Positions 30,683-38,447 of a DNA stretch of 64,000 nt are shown here, piece after piece. Each line of letters opens with the position of its first letter. The first letter of the stretch is position 1. Source of the DNA: Autumnicola lenta (GTDB lineage Bacteria; Bacteroidota; Bacteroidia; Flavobacteriales; Flavobacteriaceae); the NCBI RefSeq assembly GCF_031846515.1, contig NZ_JAVRHO010000015.1, positions 1-64,000 on the forward strand, read 5' to 3'. The notes under the pieces were generated by a model. That model was not told where the DNA came from. It saw only the letters and a list, made by a program, of their open reading frames with translations, and made no database searches. Both the position numbers and the translations under genes were made by a program.

Positions 30683-32467
30683 AAAGTTTTCTTCAGAAAC
30701 CAGTCCTTTACTAAAATTCGCTGCTGTTTCAATTAGTGCCAGATGAGAATATGCCTGTGGAAAATTCCCTAACAAACGTTTGGTTTCAAAATCTATATCT
30801 TCACTAAAAAGCCCTAAATGATTGCTGTAAGAAAGAAGCTGATCAAACATAGCTCTAGCTTTCTCTCTTTCTCCTATTTTATATAGGCTATCAATGAGCC
30901 AGAAAGTACAGATCGTAAAGGATGATGTAGGTTCTCCAAAATCATCTTTATTTTTATAGCGATACATAAGTCCGTCGCGGCAAAGTTCCTTTTCTGTCGC
31001 CCTCACTGTACTTTCAAAACGTGGATCTTCTGCTTCAATAAACCCATAAGACTCCATTAGTAAAGTGGAAGCATCAAGATCTTTTGAACCGTAGGATTGT
31101 GTATATGCCTGGATTTCTTCATTCCAACCATTGTTATAAATATCATTATAAATATCTGCACGCAGGGTTTTCCATTTTGTATCGTTTATTCCCATACGCA
31201 AAACCTCTCCAATTTTTATAGCCCGGTCTATTGCGACCCAACATAGAAGTTTTGAAAAAACAAAATGGCGGTCTTCGGTACGAAGTTCCCATATACCCTT
31301 ATCTGGTTTTTGCCAGTTTTCTTCCACAATCATTACGATTCCACGAACGATGGTCCACAATTCCTCGCTATTTTCCAAAGAAGTTTCAAACTGAAGGAAC
31401 TGCTGATAAATTACCTCCATCAAAATTCCATAAATGTCATTTTGCTTCTGAATATATGCTGCATTACCGGTTCTAACAGGAGCAGAACCTTTATAGCCCT
31501 TTAAATGATCCAAAATATGTTCAGTAAGTTCCTTTTCTCCATTTATACCGTACATGATTTGAATTTTTTCATCTTTGTGCGGTATAATATCAATAATAAA
31601 CTGAAGAAACTCTTTGGCAGACTGCACATGGCCTAATCCGGCCATCACTTTTATCACCATAGAGGCATCCCTAATCCAACAAAACCGGTAATCCCAGTTA
31701 CGTTCCTCTCCAATCGTCTCCGGCAAAGAAGTGGTAGCTGCAGCCAGAACAGCACCCGATTTTTTATAGCTCAAAGCTTTAAGAACCAATGCGCTTCTCA
31801 TAATTTCGTTGTGATAATGAGAATACCTGGTTGTCTTTTCGCTCCAGTTCATCCAATAAGTTTTCGTCCTTTGAAATTTAAGGTATGACCTGTCCAGGGT
31901 TTGAGGAATAAGTTTCTCATGATAGGCGAGTAAACAGTAAGAATTTTCCTTCAGAACAATTTCCCTTTCTTCGAGAATACTGTCCAGATCAAAACTTGAA
32001 TATAAGAAGAGGGAGTCATATTTCCCTTCTCTTGTAAAGCTTTTAATATAAGAGCCTTTATTCTCATTAAACGTTTTTTCCTTTGCAAACTCCAGGCGCG
32101 GATTGTAAATAACTTTAAACTTAGGAGCTCCCTTAAGTAACCGAAAAAACCTTATAATATCTGGCGGAGCGTAGTAAGAACCATCATTGCGCGAATAGCG
32201 TGGCATGAAATCGATTAGCTGAAATGCATCCTCGCCATTATCAAACACTGTACTTAAAATATTGGTTTCCCAAAGATATTCCTGCTCTATATTATAATCA
32301 TCACCTGTATTTATTTCGAAACTTCCTCCTATCTCATCGTCTAATAATTTTGCAAAAATTCCTGCCGAATTGAAGTTGGGGAGACAACACCAATCCATAG
32401 AACCAGTTTTTGAAACCAGGGCAGCACTTTTACAGTTTCCAATTATTCCGTAATCTAAATTTTCCAT
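30668..32467 (-). CDS. Glycoside hydrolase family 15 protein (glucoamylase/trehalase-like)
   Basis: A 599-residue GH15 enzyme of the type encoded beside trehalose synthesis genes. It starts with MENLDYGIIGNCKSAALVSKTGSMDWCCLPNF (N-terminal beta domain), and the (alpha/alpha)6 barrel holds ERNWDYRFCWIRDASMVIKVM (near 257-277), GIWELRTEDRHFVFSKLLCWVAI with the likely acid Glu (near 390-412) and FGEPTSSFTICTFWLIDS (near 500-517) with the likely base Glu. There is no signal peptide, so it acts inside the cell. Substrate may be trehalose or an alpha-glucan; paired with OtsAB on the other strand, it would allow turnover of trehalose, which is inference. Confidence 0.88.
   Translation of the reverse strand: MENLDYGIIGNCKSAALVSKTGSMDWCCLPNFNSAGIFAKLLDDEIGGSFEINTGDDYNIEQEYLWETNILSTVFDNGEDAFQLIDFMPRYSRNDGSYYAPPDIIRFFRLLKGAPKFKVIYNPRLEFAKEKTFNENKGSYIKSFTREGKYDSLFLYSSFDLDSILEEREIVLKENSYCLLAYHEKLIPQTLDRSYLKFQRTKTYWMNWSEKTTRYSHYHNEIMRSALVLKALSYKKSGAVLAAATTSLPETIGEERNWDYRFCWIRDASMVIKVMAGLGHVQSAKEFLQFIIDIIPHKDEKIQIMYGINGEKELTEHILDHLKGYKGSAPVRTGNAAYIQKQNDIYGILMEVIYQQFLQFETSLENSEELWTIVRGIVMIVEENWQKPDKGIWELRTEDRHFVFSKLLCWVAIDRAIKIGEVLRMGINDTKWKTLRADIYNDIYNNGWNEEIQAYTQSYGSKDLDASTLLMESYGFIEAEDPRFESTVRATEKELCRDGLMYRYKNKDDFGEPTSSFTICTFWLIDSLYKIGEREKARAMFDQLLSYSNHLGLFSEDIDFETKRLLGNFPQAYSHLALIETAANFSKGLVSEENFLGVF
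30670..30691. terminator. possible hairpin in the overlap of mscS and GH15 genes
   Basis: AGAAAACT and AGTTTTCT pair across seven bases, inside the 15-base overlap of the two stop regions. A weak AT-rich stem, so its role as a shared terminator is only possible. Confidence 0.35.
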
Positions 32468-32531
32468 ATAATCTTAAAGTTCTTTTAAAAGGGTGGTATT
32501 CTAATATGATTTTCGGAAATTTAAGAAAAAT

Positions 32532-32539
32532 CAACTTTG
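32532..32539 (+). promoter_or_regulatory. -7-like box (CAACTTTG) of otsAB
   Basis: Seven of eight positions match TAnnTTTG, 23 bases before the ATG at 32563. It supports that downstream start over the far longer frame that begins inside the GH15 gene. Confidence 0.5.
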
Positions 32540-32562
32540 CTGCAACAGAACCAACGAAAAAT

Positions 32563-34770
32563 ATGAGCAAAACCATAATTATCTCGAACAGATTACCCTT
32601 ACAAATTAACCTTCAAAATGAAAAATTGGAAGTTACCCCCAGCGTTGGTGGTCTTGCAACAGGTCTCAAGTCCTTTCATAAAGAAGGAGACAGTATCTGG
32701 ATAGGATGGAGTGGAATGACTGTAGAAGAAATCCCCGAACATCTCCTTGATGATGTTAAAAGCAAAGCCCGGGAAGAAGATTGCGTGGCGGTTAATCTTA
32801 CTGAAGATGAAATTGAAGGGTTCTACTATGGGTTTAGTAACCGTACCATCTGGCCACTATTTCATTATTTTATGGAATTTACCGAATCTGATGACTGGTA
32901 CTGGGAAACCTATAAACAGGTAAATCAAAAATATGCCGATGAAGTTTTAAAGCATTATCAGGAGGGAGATCACATTTGGGTACACGATTACCAGTTGCTA
33001 TTGGTTCCTAAAATGATTAGGGAACAGGCTCCAGATGCGATAATTGGCTTTTTCAACCATATACCATTCCCTTCTTATGAAGTGTTTAGAACGCTCCCAT
33101 GGAGGGATGAAGTTCTGGAAGGAGTTTTAGGTGCCGATCTTATAGGATTCCACACCTACGATTATGAAAGACATTTCCTGAGTTCTGTTAGCCGGATTCT
33201 TAGGCACCAGGTAGATTTTAATGAAATTACGCTTCCAGACAGAATTGTGAAGGTAGATTCCTTCCCAATGGGAATTGATTACGAAAAATTTGAAAAAGCT
33301 GCACTTGATCATTTTGAAAAAACATCCGAAAATCATTCTGAATTACAACAAAGGCTGGATCACCACCTAAAGGCTACACCAGATGCTAAATTAATTTTAA
33401 GTCTGGATCGCCTGGATTATACAAAGGGAATTGCTAACCGCCTAAGGGCTTTTGAATATTTTCTGGACAAATATCCGGAATTTATTGAAAAAGTAAGGCT
33501 TGTCATGCTCGCTGTTCCTTCCCGTTCCAATGTGCCGCAATATCAACGCCTAAAAAGAGAAATTGATGAACTTGTGGGGCGCATAAATGGTAAATTCTCT
33601 ACCGTAAGTTGGACGCCCATCTGGTACTTCTACAGGTCTATGCCTTTTGAAAATCTTATCGATCTCTATACTTCCTGTGATATTGCTTTACTTACACCCA
33701 TTAGGGACGGGATGAACCTGGTTGCTAAGGAATATGTAGCCACCAGGACCAATCATACAGGTGTTTTGATCTTAAGCGAAATGGCAGGTGCTGCACATGA
33801 GATGAATGAAGCGCTTATTATTAATCCGAATAATTTTGACCAAATAGCCTCTACGCTCAAACAGGCTTTTGAAATGCCGGAAGAGGAGCAGATTTCGCGT
33901 AACAAAATGATTCAAAAGAGGTTAAAACGCTACAGTGTAGAGAAGTGGGCACAGGATTTTATGAAAGCCCTGCGTAATACTGAAGATAACCGTCAGGCAT
34001 TTGAGGCGATAAGAATAAATTCCAAAGTGTATGATGATCTTCTTGAAACTTATAAAAATGCGAAAAGCAGGATTCTATTCCTGGATTACGATGGGACATT
34101 GGTAAATTTTGCAGATAAGCCCGAGAATGCCCAACCCGACGAAGAATTAATCACAATTATAAAAAAACTCGCCAACCAGGAGAATACAGAAGTTATTCTT
34201 ATTAGCGGAAGGGATAAAGATACACTTGGTAGATGGTGGGAAGATACACCTATCGATCTAATCTCTGAACATGGGACTTGGGTACGGGAAAAAAGGGCTG
34301 ACTGGGTACTTTCAGAAAATGTAAAGAACGACTGGATGGAAGCTGTTCGACCCGTGATCGAAAATTTTGTGGATAGGACACCGGGTACTTTTATTGAAGA
34401 AAAAAATTATTCCCTGGCATGGCATTACAGAAAAGCCGATCCTGAACTGGGTGAAATAAGAGCAAATGAACTATCAAATGTATTGAAGGAGCTCATCTCA
34501 AACCATGGACTAAGTGTTCTAAATGGTAATAAAGTGCTGGAAATCAAAAGCAGTGGAGTTAACAAAGGAAAAGCTTCAAACAAAAAATTGAGAGATCAGG
34601 ATTTCATTTTTGCTATAGGAGACGACTGGACAGATGAATACATGTTTAAAGAACTTCCTGAAAAAGCGTATACCGTAAAAGTCGGGATCAAGCAAACCAG
34701 CGCCAGGTATTATGTAGAAGACACTAAAAAAGTGAGAACAATTCTGCAAGCTTTTACCGAAAACGGATAG
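32563..34770 (+). CDS. otsAB: Trehalose-6-phosphate synthase / phosphatase fusion (OtsA-OtsB)
   Basis: A 735-residue bifunctional enzyme that makes trehalose, a compatible solute, from UDP-glucose and glucose 6-phosphate. The GT20 synthase (about 1-470) shows IWIGWSGMT, HDYQLLLVP, SLDRLDYTKGI (near 283-293) and RDGMNLVAKEY (near 383-393). The HAD phosphatase (about 500-735) begins ILFLDYDGTL, with the nucleophile Asp, and ends with FAIGDDWTDEYMF. I start at 32563 because MSKTIIISNRLPL aligns with the family, a promoter box lies just ahead, and a longer start would run into the GH15 gene. It is divergent from GH15. Confidence 0.95.
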   Translation: MSKTIIISNRLPLQINLQNEKLEVTPSVGGLATGLKSFHKEGDSIWIGWSGMTVEEIPEHLLDDVKSKAREEDCVAVNLTEDEIEGFYYGFSNRTIWPLFHYFMEFTESDDWYWETYKQVNQKYADEVLKHYQEGDHIWVHDYQLLLVPKMIREQAPDAIIGFFNHIPFPSYEVFRTLPWRDEVLEGVLGADLIGFHTYDYERHFLSSVSRILRHQVDFNEITLPDRIVKVDSFPMGIDYEKFEKAALDHFEKTSENHSELQQRLDHHLKATPDAKLILSLDRLDYTKGIANRLRAFEYFLDKYPEFIEKVRLVMLAVPSRSNVPQYQRLKREIDELVGRINGKFSTVSWTPIWYFYRSMPFENLIDLYTSCDIALLTPIRDGMNLVAKEYVATRTNHTGVLILSEMAGAAHEMNEALIINPNNFDQIASTLKQAFEMPEEEQISRNKMIQKRLKRYSVEKWAQDFMKALRNTEDNRQAFEAIRINSKVYDDLLETYKNAKSRILFLDYDGTLVNFADKPENAQPDEELITIIKKLANQENTEVILISGRDKDTLGRWWEDTPIDLISEHGTWVREKRADWVLSENVKNDWMEAVRPVIENFVDRTPGTFIEEKNYSLAWHYRKADPELGEIRANELSNVLKELISNHGLSVLNGNKVLEIKSSGVNKGKASNKKLRDQDFIFAIGDDWTDEYMFKELPEKAYTVKVGIKQTSARYYVEDTKKVRTILQAFTENG

Positions 34771-34910
34771 AACATTTTTGTTAAAATATTGACATTTCAG
34801 AAAAAAGTTTATACCAATGTTAACGAGCAGTTTATGGTCTTAACGCTTATTCGCGTTACTTTTACATTCTCATTAGAATTAGAAACTAAACTAATAAACT
34901 ACAGACTATT

Positions 34911-35198
34911 ATGAAATCAGGAAAATTGTTGATAGGATTAATTTCAGGGGCTGCTGCAGGTGCGGTTGCCGGTATATTGTTTGCTCCAAAAAAAGGTGCT
35001 GAGACTCGTAAGGCAATCACTCAAACAGGAGATGATTATATTTCTGGCGCAAAAGGAAAGATTAACAACTTTACAGATTCCCTAAACCATAAAGTGGATG
35101 CGTTAAAAGCAAAAACAAAAGCTAATCTTAGCAAATCAAAATCGGAAGAAAAAATAAATGAAGCTAAGGCTGAAATTCATAAAATGAAAGCCAGCTAA
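34911..35198 (+). CDS. YtxH-domain stress protein
   Basis: A 95-residue YtxH-family protein: MKSGKLLIGLISGAAAGAVAGILFAPKKGAETRK with a glycine-rich N-terminal transmembrane helix (about 4-24) followed by the APKKGAETR box, then a Lys-rich amphipathic helix. The family is linked with general stress in Firmicutes and Bacteroidota. Its position after OtsAB fits a stress group. A hairpin with AAGCT/AGCTT arms follows (35223-35250). Confidence 0.9.
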   Translation: MKSGKLLIGLISGAAAGAVAGILFAPKKGAETRKAITQTGDDYISGAKGKINNFTDSLNHKVDALKAKTKANLSKSKSEEKINEAKAEIHKMKAS

Positions 35199-35222
35199 AA
35201 GTTTCATTTCTATGAAATTGAA

Positions 35223-35250
35223 TAAAAAGCTTCGGAAACGGAGCTTTTTT
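35223..35250 (+). terminator. Rho-independent terminator after the YtxH gene
   Basis: Arms AAAAGCTTCG and CGGAGCTTTT pair with one bulge around GAAA, followed by TTTTT. Confidence 0.7.
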
Positions 35251-35300
35251 TATGTCTTCTTTTGAAATATCACCCTTTTGTATCATCGCCAAAGAGGTGG

Positions 35301-35308
35301 TATCTTTA
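35301..35308 (+). promoter_or_regulatory. -7-like box (TATCTTTA) of the M28 peptidase gene
   Basis: Seven of eight positions match TAnnTTTG, 14 bases before the ATG at 35323, so the TTG start at 35278 is not used. Confidence 0.5.
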
Positions 35309-35322
35309 CAAAAATTAAAAGC

Positions 35323-36678
35323 ATGAAAACGAAATTATCCCAAAGCTTAACTTTTCTCATTTTTAGCGTCTTAGTATCTTCTACCGGCCTTTCCCAACAA
35401 ACAGATGCACGCATCTATGAAATTATTGAAAAAGTCTCTGCCGACAGCATAGAACACGATATCCGAAAATTGGCAAATTTCGGCACCAGAAATACCTTTA
35501 GCGATACTGTTTCCAGTACAAGAGGAATTGGTGCCGCCAGAAGGTGGATTAAATCTGAATTTGATAATATCTCCGGTGACTGCCAGGATTGTCTGGATGT
35601 TTTTTATCAGAAAGATTTTGTAACTCCCGAAGATGGCCAGCGAATCCCCCATGAGGCATGGATTGTTAATGTAATTGCCGTTCAAAAAGGCACAAAATAT
35701 CCTAATCGCTACATCATCATGAGCGGCGACATAGATTCCCGTAATTCTGATACTATGGACTATGAAGGTGATGCGCCCGGTGCAAATGACAACGCCAGCG
35801 GGATGGCCGGTACCATCGAAGCCGCAAGAGTACTTTCCAACTATGAGTTCGAAAATAGTATCGTTTATGTGGGACTTTCTGGAGAAGAACAGGGACTCTT
35901 TGGAGGAAAAGGCCTGGTAGAATATGCCAAAAAAAATAACTGGGAGATCATAGGCATACTGAATAACGATATGATTGGAAATATTGAAGGTGTCGACGGA
36001 GTAATAGATAACCGTACCTTTCGCATCTTTTCTGAACCTGTCCCTCCTACTGAAACTGAACAGGAAAGGACCATGCGCAGATTCTATGGTGGTGAGGTAG
36101 ATGGCATTTCCCGGCAGCTCGCCCGCTATATTCACAATACCACAGAAACCTATATGCCTGAAATGAACCCGATGATGATTTACAGGCTCGATCGCTTTGG
36201 ACGCGGCGGCCATCACCGGCCTTTTAATGATCTTGGTTTTGCAGGTGTAAGAATAATGGAAGCTCATGAAAATTATAACCGTCAGCATCAGGATATAAGA
36301 ACGGAAGATGGAATAGCATATGGCGATGTAATTGAAGGTGTTAATTTTGATTATGCTGAAAAATTAACTGCCGTAAACGCAATTAATCTTGCCAGCCTTG
36401 CCTGGGCTCCTCCGGCACCAGAAAATGTCGAAATTGGCGGAATCGTGGAAGCTTCTACAAAACTGAGGTGGAAAGAAGTAGAAGGAGATATTGCCGGTTA
36501 CAAAATCTACTGGAGGGATACCACTTCCCCAACCTGGGACCACTCCCGCTTTGTAGGTGACGTAAACGAATTTACTCTTGAAGGTATAGTTATAGACAAT
36601 TACTTTTTTGGCGTAGCTGCCGTCGGGAAAAAAGGGCATGAAAGTCTGGTTGTTTTTCCTTCAGGTACTTATAGATAA
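35323..36678 (+). CDS. M28-family metallopeptidase with C-terminal fibronectin III-like domain
   Basis: A 451-residue exported protein: signal MKTKLSQSLTFLIFSVLVSS. The M28 core shows APGANDNASGMAGTIEAARV, the general base pair in VGLSGEEQGLFGG, NNDMIGN, and GGHHRPFNDLG with a metal His. In the first ligand site the family HxD reads DID (MSGDIDSR), so Asp replaces the first His; the other zinc ligands seem intact. The last 90 residues (VEIGGIVEASTKLRWKEVEGDIAGYKIYWRD and onward) form a fibronectin-III-like fold. It may be an active aminopeptidase with changed metal binding or a degenerate member. Confidence 0.85.
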   Translation: MKTKLSQSLTFLIFSVLVSSTGLSQQTDARIYEIIEKVSADSIEHDIRKLANFGTRNTFSDTVSSTRGIGAARRWIKSEFDNISGDCQDCLDVFYQKDFVTPEDGQRIPHEAWIVNVIAVQKGTKYPNRYIIMSGDIDSRNSDTMDYEGDAPGANDNASGMAGTIEAARVLSNYEFENSIVYVGLSGEEQGLFGGKGLVEYAKKNNWEIIGILNNDMIGNIEGVDGVIDNRTFRIFSEPVPPTETEQERTMRRFYGGEVDGISRQLARYIHNTTETYMPEMNPMMIYRLDRFGRGGHHRPFNDLGFAGVRIMEAHENYNRQHQDIRTEDGIAYGDVIEGVNFDYAEKLTAVNAINLASLAWAPPAPENVEIGGIVEASTKLRWKEVEGDIAGYKIYWRDTTSPTWDHSRFVGDVNEFTLEGIVIDNYFFGVAAVGKKGHESLVVFPSGTYR

Positions 36679-36699
36679 AATCTGTATATTTAAACTATT

Positions 36700-36737
36700 A
36701 TCCCGAAACTTTTATTTAAGCTTCCGGGATTTTTTTG
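36700..36737 (+). terminator. terminator after the M28 peptidase gene
   Basis: Arms near ATCCCGAAAC and GCTTCCGGGAT pair with one bulge around an A/T loop, followed by TTTTTTTG. Confidence 0.6.
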
Positions 36738-36958
36738 TTTACAAGTTCTGGAATTACAGGGAAACCTTCAGCTTTTGTAAGCCTTTGCTCATTTTCAAAA
36801 TTATTTCAATCCCAGTTTTAATTTTCAGTCTACAGTTTTTGCAACGCAGCAACTTCAGAAAAAACTCTTAAGCCTTAATTAACAATACTTTATATTAAGC
36901 TTAGATAATCTGAGAGGTTTATGTGCTTACCTTAGATAGAATTAAACCACTAAAGGAG

Positions 36959-37204
36959 ATGGCAGAGATAAATGTAGAGAAGAAAAAATCCAAATGGTTA
37001 TGGATCATTTTGGCTGCGATTATACTTGGAATAATTTTACTTGTTTTTTTATTTCAGGATGGCAATGTTGATGAAGAAAATGAAAATCCTGACCAATTAG
37101 AAGAAGTTACACTTGCCCCAGGATTGCTGCTCCATTCATCAAATGTAAAATTTCTACAGGAGCTGCACGCGCCGTTCAGGATTAAAATTGAAGCGCTGGT
37201 TTAG
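36959..37204 (+). CDS. single-TM protein, truncated paralogue of the 42680 gene product
   Basis: Begins MAEINVEKKKSKWLWIILAA, with one transmembrane helix, then an acidic stretch (DGNVDEENENPDQLEE). The first 50 residues match the N-terminus of the 205-residue protein encoded at 42680-43297 (MAEIKVEKKKPIWPWIIAG). The rest (VTLAPGLLLHSSNVKFLQ and after) has no match there, and the protein ends after 81 residues, so this copy is likely cut short. An upstream GTG-region start at 36923 would add twelve residues that have no counterpart in the paralogue. It precedes a PRC-barrel gene, as its paralogue does. Confidence 0.6.
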   Translation: MAEINVEKKKSKWLWIILAAIILGIILLVFLFQDGNVDEENENPDQLEEVTLAPGLLLHSSNVKFLQELHAPFRIKIEALV

Positions 37205-37257
37205 AAAGTTATAATAACAGAAAAACAAAAGATTTAGATTAATAAATTATAAAAGCT

Positions 37258-38286
37258 ATGAGCACAAAAAATAAAAATCAGCATCTTTTCCACTTCAGTG
37301 AATTATCAGATTATAAAATCTCCAGTAAAGATCCTGATATTAGAGGATGGGCAGTGAAAGATTCAGACAATCGTGTTATTGGCAAGGTGGACAACCTTTT
37401 GGTCAATAAAGAAATTGAAAAGGTTGTTTATCTGGATGTGGAAGTAGACTCAACCATTATTGAAGCAAATCACGATCCCTATGGGAAACCAACTAATGAA
37501 GATGTTCATGAATTTGTGAATAAAGAGGGTGAGAACCACGTTATTATTCCAGTTGGAATGGTAGGAATTAACCGGGATCAGAAATACATTTATACCGATA
37601 CTATAGATCATCGTACTTTTGCCGAAACAAAACGTTATCGTTCTGGAAGCCATATAGATCGCGGTTATGAAGAAACGGTGCTTCAATCCTATAACCGTCA
37701 TTCCTCTTCAGATAGAGCAAAGGCGAGAAGAAACAGTACTCCCGAGGATCTGGAGTACGAAAGAACTTCTGCAAGCAGAATTCCTGATGAGCAAGTCCGT
37801 CGCAAGGAAATTGAAGAACGGGAGCATCCACGCCACAAGGAATCTTCAGAAACCAGAAGAAGTAACACAGTTACCTCTGAAAAACATGCCGATACTTCTT
37901 ATGACAAGGATTTGCGAAGTGACCGGGAGAAGCGACAATCTCAGGATCATAACTTTACAGAGGAACGGGATTATGATGAAAACCGTGATCGCGACTATAA
38001 AGAAAACCAATTTGATGAAGACCGTAATCGCGACTATAAAGATGGCTTTAAAGAAAGTCGTGTAGCGGGAAATAATCCAAAAGCGCCTAAGGCAAGTTCT
38101 GCTTATGACCAGCAATACCAAAGCGAAGAGCAACAAAGAAGACCGGAAAACGAAGATTTTCTCGATGAATCTGATAAAGACTCCTTCAGAAATAGAAGAA
38201 CCAAAGCCGGAAATACGTCGGAAGATGATTTTTACGATAGAACAGAATTCCACAACAAGGATTATGACGGAAGACGGGAAGCCTAG
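37258..38286 (+). CDS. PRC-barrel protein, copy 1, with a charged low-complexity tail
   Basis: A 342-residue protein. The PRC-barrel-like N-terminus (about 1-130) has ELSDYKISSKDPDIRGWAV, VGKVDNLLV-like IGKVDNLLVNKEIEKVVYLDVEV, EANHDPYG and VIIPVGMVGINRDQKYIY. The tail (about 145-342) is rich in Arg, Asp, Glu and Lys. It contains a 13-residue direct repeat at 37975-38053 (DENRDRDYKENQF / DEDRNRDYKDGFK; 39 bases per unit). The N-terminal half is about 60 percent identical by eye to the protein at 43318-44160. PRC barrels act in photosynthetic reaction-centre H subunits and RimM, but in these stress genes the role is not known. Confidence 0.83.
   Translation: MSTKNKNQHLFHFSELSDYKISSKDPDIRGWAVKDSDNRVIGKVDNLLVNKEIEKVVYLDVEVDSTIIEANHDPYGKPTNEDVHEFVNKEGENHVIIPVGMVGINRDQKYIYTDTIDHRTFAETKRYRSGSHIDRGYEETVLQSYNRHSSSDRAKARRNSTPEDLEYERTSASRIPDEQVRRKEIEEREHPRHKESSETRRSNTVTSEKHADTSYDKDLRSDREKRQSQDHNFTEERDYDENRDRDYKENQFDEDRNRDYKDGFKESRVAGNNPKAPKASSAYDQQYQSEEQQRRPENEDFLDESDKDSFRNRRTKAGNTSEDDFYDRTEFHNKDYDGRREA
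37975..38053 (+). repeat. 39-base tandem repeat within the PRC-barrel gene
   Basis: Two units of 39 bases encode DENRDRDYKENQF and DEDRNRDYKDGFK. Few substitutions separate them, so the expansion seems recent. Confidence 0.7.
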
Positions 38287-38312
38287 TTGAAAAACGTATA
38301 TATCTGAAGAAT

Positions 38313-38357
38313 AAAAAGGCAAATATCGACTAGCCAGAGCCGATATTTGCCTTTTTT
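38313..38357. terminator. Rho-independent terminator after PRC-barrel gene copy 1
   Basis: AAAAAGGCAAATATCG and CGATATTTGCCTTTTTT pair over at least 15 bases around a loop of about 13. The flanks suggest action on both strands; the tex gene ends on the other side. Confidence 0.9.
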
Positions 38358-38447
38358 GATGCTCGTCTGTAAATGGTAAAATTGTTTACTAAGTTCTACA
38401 AAAACCTTACCCCTTTAAGAGCATCATAAACCTACCCGAGCGCACTT

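Noticed and set aside
32410..32562. Longer start for otsAB at 32410
   Set aside because: It would overlap the GH15 gene start on the other strand; the extra residues do not look like a GT20 enzyme and a promoter box lies inside this stretch.
35278..35322. TTG start of the M28 peptidase at 35278
   Set aside because: The signal peptide begins at the ATG at 35323 and a -7 box lies just ahead of that ATG.
35371..36288. Long minus-strand open frame (305 codons) opposite the M28 peptidase gene
   Set aside because: It is a shadow of the peptidase frame: no protein family pattern, and the plus-strand frame has catalytic motifs.
36923..36958. GTG-region start of the truncated TM protein
   Set aside because: The paralogue aligns from MAEI at 36959, so I use that start.
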